Source: an uncultured Pseudorhodoferax sp.
GTDB lineage: Bacteria > Pseudomonadota > Gammaproteobacteria > Burkholderiales > Burkholderiaceae
DNA: 9,294 bases
NCBI GenBank assembly: GCA_913776795.1
Contig: CAJYRH010000518.1
Span: 1 to 9,294, forward strand
Reading direction: 5' to 3'
The notes under the pieces were generated by a model. It was given only the letters and a program-made list of their open reading frames with translations, did no database searches and was not told where the DNA came from. This document shows positions 6,568 to 9,294 of the stretch, piece after piece. Position numbers and translations under genes: made by a program. Positions within the stretch are counted from its first letter, which is position 1. Each line of letters opens with the position of its first letter.

Positions 6568-7842
6568 TCACAGGACGGCCTGGCCGATCAGGTCGCGCGC
6601 GAAGCGGTTGCGGTTGGCGTCGAACCAGTCCGGGGTGTAGCGCGCAGCGATGGCGCGCGCGGCCTCGCCCAGCGCTGGCGCATGCAGGAGACGCCGCAGC
6701 GCTTCGCGCGCAGTGCATTCGGCCGGGTTCCACAAGGCCGCGGCACCGCAGGCGGCCACGCGCTGCGCGACCTTGAGCTTTTCGAAGTCCGCCGGCAGGA
6801 TCAGTTGCGGCTTGCCGGCCAACAGGGCATGGCAGACCAGTGCGCTGGAGCCCTGGTTGATGACGGCGTCCGCGTCGGCCAGCACGCGTCCCAGGTGCAG
6901 GGGCTGGCGCAGCACGCGCACGGACGTGTTGCGGTAGCGCGCAAGCACCTCGTCCGGCGCATCGCGCCAGACGCACAGGGTGACGGCGTCGGACAACTGC
7001 AGTTCGTCCAGCAGACTGGTGGCACCAGGGCCACCGCGCATGTGCGCGAACACGCGGCGGCGCTGCCAGCTCTCGGGCCAGGGCACATCGACGGTGTCGC
7101 GGTGCGAGGCCAGCGGGCCCACCCACAGACCCTGTTCGCGCGGCCCGTAGGGATCGGTCTCGGCAATGCACTCGAACACGCGCCGTGGGTGGCGCAGGAT
7201 CTTCTCCAGCGAGCTGCCGCGCGGGCCGTCGAAGCGCCGCCCCACCGTGGCGATGGTCTCCGACACGCGGGCCGCGCGTTCGGCGGTACGACGCCCAAGC
7301 GGGGAGTCCGCGCGCACTCCTGCATAGGGCGGACAGTCGGGCGGCGGCGCGTCGAAGCCGTTGGTGAGCTGAAAGGCGGGCAAGGCGAGCAACTGGCTGG
7401 TGAGCTGGGCGGCCGGTGCATAGTCCAGCACCACGCATTCGGGTGCGAGCGCGTCGATGATGTCGGCCCAGGCATCGACAGCCGCCAGCAGTCGGTTGGC
7501 ATCGTCGAAGCCGGTGGCCGTGAGCACGTCGGCGAACGAATCGGCACGGAATTCCGGCCCGAAGGTCTGCTGCTCCAGAACTGGGGCCACCTGCCGCCGG
7601 TGGGCCAGGGCCATCAGCGCCGGCGCATCGCGCTGGCTGCGCGGGACGACCCAGACGGGCTCGCCGCCCTGCTGCTCCACCATGCGCGCCACCGCCAGCA
7701 GGCGCGAGAGCCGCCCGAAGTTGCGGCCGTGCTCCCAGGCCAGCAGCACCCGTGGGCGGCGTCGCTGGACGATCCAGGCCGGTGCCGGGTCGACGACCCC
7801 GTGGCCGGCCCTCGATTCCATGCATGAAGTTTTCGTTTCCAT
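6568..7842 (-). CDS. GT-B fold glycosyltransferase-like protein (GT1/MurG-like), substrate unknown
   Basis: The protein is 424 residues, normal for two-domain GT-B enzymes, with no signal peptide or membrane segment. The N-terminal domain starts with RVLLAWEHGRNFGRLSRLLAVARM in two pieces (residues 31-40, then 41-53), matching the strand-loop-helix where relatives have G-G-x-G-H-x-x-R/P-L; here Arg replaces the usual His (GRLSRL). The linker strand RRVFAHMRG (262-270) begins the second domain. DADAVINQGSSALVCHALLAGKP lies around 323-345, and LPADFEKLKVAQRVAACGAA around 349-368; this is the nucleotide-sugar donor region, where relatives read HGG and DQ. The changes to NQGSS and DFEK could mean altered donor use or lost catalysis. 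The start may be ATG 7842 or ATG 7821 (residue 8); neither has a clear Shine-Dalgarno sequence, and the homologous part begins near residue 30. No glycan or lipid genes are nearby. The fold is likely, the activity open. Confidence 0.75.
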   Translation of the reverse strand: METKTSCMESRAGHGVVDPAPAWIVQRRRPRVLLAWEHGRNFGRLSRLLAVARMVEQQGGEPVWVVPRSQRDAPALMALAHRRQVAPVLEQQTFGPEFRADSFADVLTATGFDDANRLLAAVDAWADIIDALAPECVVLDYAPAAQLTSQLLALPAFQLTNGFDAPPPDCPPYAGVRADSPLGRRTAERAARVSETIATVGRRFDGPRGSSLEKILRHPRRVFECIAETDPYGPREQGLWVGPLASHRDTVDVPWPESWQRRRVFAHMRGGPGATSLLDELQLSDAVTLCVWRDAPDEVLARYRNTSVRVLRQPLHLGRVLADADAVINQGSSALVCHALLAGKPQLILPADFEKLKVAQRVAACGAAALWNPAECTAREALRRLLHAPALGEAARAIAARYTPDWFDANRNRFARDLIGQAVL

Positions 7843-7863
7843 GGTGCATCCAATTCAGTTTCA

Positions 7864-7894
7864 TGTTGTTACACATGATCGAATGTATGCAACA
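7864..7894. promoter_or_regulatory. Operator-like imperfect dyad upstream of the glycosyltransferase-like gene
   Basis: The arms TGTTG (7864-7868) and CAACA (7890-7894) are perfect inverted repeats, and the inner parts (ACACAT at 7871-7876 against ATGTAT at 7884-7889) continue the symmetry at 5 of 6 positions with a 1-base offset. The centre lies around GATCGA. It sits 22-52 bp upstream of the ATG at 7842, where an operator or activator site would act. I found no convincing -35/-10 pair overlapping it, and no regulator gene is adjacent. Confidence 0.35.
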
Positions 7895-7898
7895 GGCA

Positions 7899-7915
7899 TT
7901 GCAGCTGCAAGCTGC
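7899..7915. repeat. Perfect 12-bp palindrome overlapping a short hairpin
   Basis: TTGCAGCTGCAA (7899-7910) is a perfect palindrome. It overlaps a stem GCAGCT (7901-7906) / AGCTGC (7910-7915) with a 3-base loop. It lies between hyi and the glycosyltransferase-like gene. It could be a second protein-binding site or a weak stop for hyi transcription; there is no U-run on the minus strand. Confidence 0.3.
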
Positions 7916-7980
7916 ACGGCGAGGCAGACGGCGTGTTCGTGAAGAGCTACCGCTCCGGCAGCCCAGCCAGCTACATCACC
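7912..7980 (+). pseudogene. Possible remnant of a lost coding sequence (about 23 codons)
   Basis: On the plus strand this frame reads LHGEADGVFVKSYRSG followed by SPASYIT. Twenty-one of its 23 codons end in G or C, as in real genes of this window. The composition looks protein-like, yet the segment has no start codon: the nearest upstream in-frame stop is TGA at 7876-7878. To the right the frame runs into the antisense of hyi. The matching minus-strand frame is broken by TAG codons at 7971-7973 and 7947-7949, so the signal is not a shadow of another frame. I do not recognise the family. It may be a scrap of a deleted gene or a chance run in GC-rich DNA. Confidence 0.25.
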
Positions 7981-8758
7981 CGAGGGAGCGCAACCAGTCC
8001 AGGCCTGCGCTCGTGCCGGCAGCAGGCCGGTATTCGCAGCCGACCCAGCCGCCATAGCCCAGCGCATCCAGCACCTGGAACAGGTGGGGATGGTTGATTT
8101 CCCCAGTGTCGGGTTCATGGCGCGCCGGCACGCCGGCGATCTGGATGTGCCCCACGCGACCGGTCGGCAGGTAGTGCCGCAGCTTGGTTTCCAGGTCGCC
8201 CTCGACGATCTGGCAGTGGTACAGGTCCATCTGCACCGCCAGGCCGGCGCCGCCCACGGCCTGCACGATGCCGTGCGCCTGGTCCTGGCGCTGCAGGAAG
8301 TAGCCGGGTATGTCGCGCCCGTTGATGGGCTCGATCAACACGGTGCGCCCGGCCGCATGCGCCTGGCCTGCGGCCCAGGCGAGGTTGCTGCAGTAGGTAT
8401 CGTGCAGCTGCGCGCGATCGGCACCTGCAGGGGCCAGACCGGCCATCACATGCAGACGCGGGCATTGCAGCGCTTCGGCGTAGTCGAGCGCGCGTGCAAA
8501 GCCGGTGCGGAACTCCGCTTCGCGCCCGGGCAGTGCGGCGATGCCGCGCTCACCGGTCTCGAAGTCGCCCGGCGGCGCATTGAACAGCACCTGCGACAGT
8601 CCGGCCTCCTGCAGCCGGACGGCCAGTTCGTCTGCGGCGAAAGCGTAGGGGAAAAGGAACTCGACGCCCTTGAAACCGTCCTGCGCCGCCGCCGCGAAGC
8701 GGTCCAGGAAATCGTGCTCGTTGTACATCATGCTGAGGTTGGCGGCGAAGCGGGGCAT
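7976..8758 (-). CDS. hyi: Hydroxypyruvate isomerase / 2-oxo-tetronate isomerase family protein
   Basis: The 260-residue TIM-barrel protein closely resembles E. coli Hyi (258 aa) from end to end: [20 protein letters not shown] at the start, then GVEFLFPY (31-38), [16 protein letters not shown] (69-84), [12 protein letters not shown] (142-153), MDLYHCQ (177-183), HIQIAG (204-209), TGEIN (218-222) and GWVGCEYRP (237-245). Glu143 and Glu242 are the two proton-transfer glutamates of the family. Hyi interconverts hydroxypyruvate and tartronate semialdehyde in glyoxylate use; the near-identical OtnI branch isomerises 2-oxo-tetronates, and sequence alone does not separate them here. The frame stays open back to 8917, but ATG 8758 is chosen: it has GGAG 5 bases upstream and gives the family's N-terminus. 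The usual partners (gcl, glxR, garK, or otnC/otnK) are not in the window, so the pathway is unclear. Confidence 0.95.
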   Translation of the reverse strand: MPRFAANLSMMYNEHDFLDRFAAAAQDGFKGVEFLFPYAFAADELAVRLQEAGLSQVLFNAPPGDFETGERGIAALPGREAEFRTGFARALDYAEALQCPRLHVMAGLAPAGADRAQLHDTYCSNLAWAAGQAHAAGRTVLIEPINGRDIPGYFLQRQDQAHGIVQAVGGAGLAVQMDLYHCQIVEGDLETKLRHYLPTGRVGHIQIAGVPARHEPDTGEINHPHLFQVLDALGYGGWVGCEYRPAAGTSAGLDWLRSLG

Positions 8759-8763
8759 GGGGT

Positions 8764-8767
8764 CTCC
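8764..8767 (-). promoter_or_regulatory. Ribosome-binding site of hyi
   Basis: On the minus strand GGAG precedes the ATG at 8758 by 5 bases. It is the clearest Shine-Dalgarno sequence in the window and decides the hyi start against longer in-frame readings. Confidence 0.6.
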
Positions 8768-8817
8768 GGTAGGAATGGTGGCGCGCACTTGTACCACCGC
8801 CGGCATGCAGCGTTGGC

Positions 8818-8846
8818 TTAACAGCAGGGAAGGCGCGCCGCATAAT
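8818..8846 (+). promoter_or_regulatory. Sigma-70 promoter of the PilZ gene
   Basis: TTAACA (8818-8823; 5/6 of the -35 consensus) and CATAAT (8841-8846; 5/6 of the -10 consensus) are separated by the ideal 17 bp. Transcription would begin near 8853, leaving about 64 untranslated bases before the ATG at 8917. It is the best promoter match I see in the window and lies in the divergent gap shared with hyi. Confidence 0.7.
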
Positions 8847-8916
8847 GCCCCCCCGGGACGGACCGCTTCGACGGCCACGCCGCTGGCTGCGACGACGGTA
8901 CCGCTCCACCGCCGCA

Positions 8917-9288
8917 ATGCAAGAACAGCGCACCGCCTCCATCCTCTTCGGACCCTTCGCGGGCCAACCCAGCCGTCGGCTGCAGCCGCGCAACGCGCTG
9001 CGGTGGGTGGTCACCATCCGGATCGCCGGCGGCAGCGAGCGGCAAGGCGTGACGGTGGATCTCAGCGCCGAGGGCCTGTCGCTGTCCACCGACCGTCCCA
9101 TCACGCCAGGCTCGCGCTGCACCCTGCTGCTGCAGCCCGCGGCCGACGAGGAGGTCCTCGTGCTCGAAGTGAAGTCGGTGTATTCGTCCTATACGGCGCC
9201 CGGCGACTTCCGCATCGGCATGGCCTTCCTGCCGCAGGATGCCGAAGGGCGCGACCGCCTGCGCGCCATGGCCGCGGCCCGCGGCTGA
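8917..9288 (+). CDS. PilZ-domain protein, probable c-di-GMP receptor
   Basis: This 123-residue cytosolic protein is a single PilZ domain with both ligand-binding signatures: RNALR (residues 25-29, the RxxxR motif) and DLSAEG (48-53, the D/NxSxxG motif). These bind cyclic di-GMP in known PilZ proteins, so binding is predicted. Beta-strand-like segments follow ([53 protein letters not shown]). With no other domain it would act through a partner, for example in pilus, flagellar or polysaccharide control, and no partner gene is visible. The frame extends to an ATG at 8845, but that ATG lies inside the -10 element (8841-8846) and would add an Arg-rich, unlikely N-terminus, so ATG 8917 is preferred. 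No Shine-Dalgarno sequence is evident. The gene ends 6 bases before the window edge. Confidence 0.88.
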   Translation: MQEQRTASILFGPFAGQPSRRLQPRNALRWVVTIRIAGGSERQGVTVDLSAEGLSLSTDRPITPGSRCTLLLQPAADEEVLVLEVKSVYSSYTAPGDFRIGMAFLPQDAEGRDRLRAMAAARG

Positions 9289-9294
9289 TCAGGG

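Noticed and set aside
6682..7827. Plus-strand open frame of 381 codons opposite the glycosyltransferase-like gene
   Set aside because: The minus-strand frame has GT-B features and a sensible start. The plus-strand product has no domain-like pattern.
6194..7876. Minus-strand open frame of 560 codons running from upstream of the glycosyltransferase-like gene into antisense priA
   Set aside because: It is out of frame with the recognised protein, is very rich in Arg, Ala and Gly, and crosses two real genes.
8084..8821. Plus-strand open frame of 245 codons opposite hyi
   Set aside because: It is antisense to a clear Hyi homologue and has no motif of its own.
8759..8917. Longer hyi reading starting at 8917 (53 extra residues)
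   Set aside because: The extra residues have no counterpart in the family, overlap the divergent PilZ promoter region, and lack a ribosome site; ATG 8758 has GGAG 5 bases upstream.
1..9294. Mobile elements, CRISPR arrays, tRNA or rRNA genes
   Set aside because: I saw no transposase or integrase motifs, no regularly spaced direct repeats, no terminal inverted repeats with target duplications, and no cloverleaf or rRNA-like sequence.

Overview
The window is GC-rich (roughly 70% in the genes). Its proteins read as beta-proteobacterial, most like Burkholderiales of the Comamonadaceae group (Acidovorax/Delftia/Comamonas type). This rests on the GC3-rich codon use, the wording of the HemE, PriA and YbdK-type ligase proteins as I remember them, and an A-A-T-type -10 element close to the hemE start. 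The placement is by recognition, not by a search.

Layout, left to right. A plus-strand run begins with the 3' part of a YbdK/GCS2-family carboxylate-amine ligase (1-1042, cut by the window edge). Next come thiL (thiamine-monophosphate kinase, 1130-2086), a short uncharacterised putative lipoprotein 4 bp behind thiL (2091-2810), hemE (uroporphyrinogen decarboxylase, 3017-4102), and a 358-bp AT-richer gap. The run ends with priA (primosomal helicase, 4461-6563). A minus-strand pair follows: an orphan GT-B glycosyltransferase-like protein (7842-6568), whose stop lies 4 bp from the priA stop, and upstream of it a hydroxypyruvate isomerase (hyi/otnI family, 8758-7976). Divergent from hyi is a small PilZ-domain protein (8917-9288) with a near-consensus sigma-70 promoter.

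Most of this is housekeeping or ordinary accessory metabolism: thiamine, heme, replication restart, C2/C3 metabolism and c-di-GMP sensing. The genes do not form one pathway. I see no mobile element, CRISPR array, rRNA or tRNA, and no convincing new multi-gene system.

The parts that deserve a second look are mostly non-coding. (i) The hemE-priA gap carries two perfect DnaA boxes, two degenerate ones, two perfect 7-bp inverted repeats and a roughly 39% GC segment, so it looks like a compact DnaA-binding locus beside a replication-restart gene. (ii) The hyi-glycosyltransferase gap carries a long imperfect dyad and a separate stretch with strong coding character that belongs to no intact gene. 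(iii) A hairpin encloses the presumed -10 element just before hemE. (iv) The glycosyltransferase-like protein has unusual residues at two signature positions.
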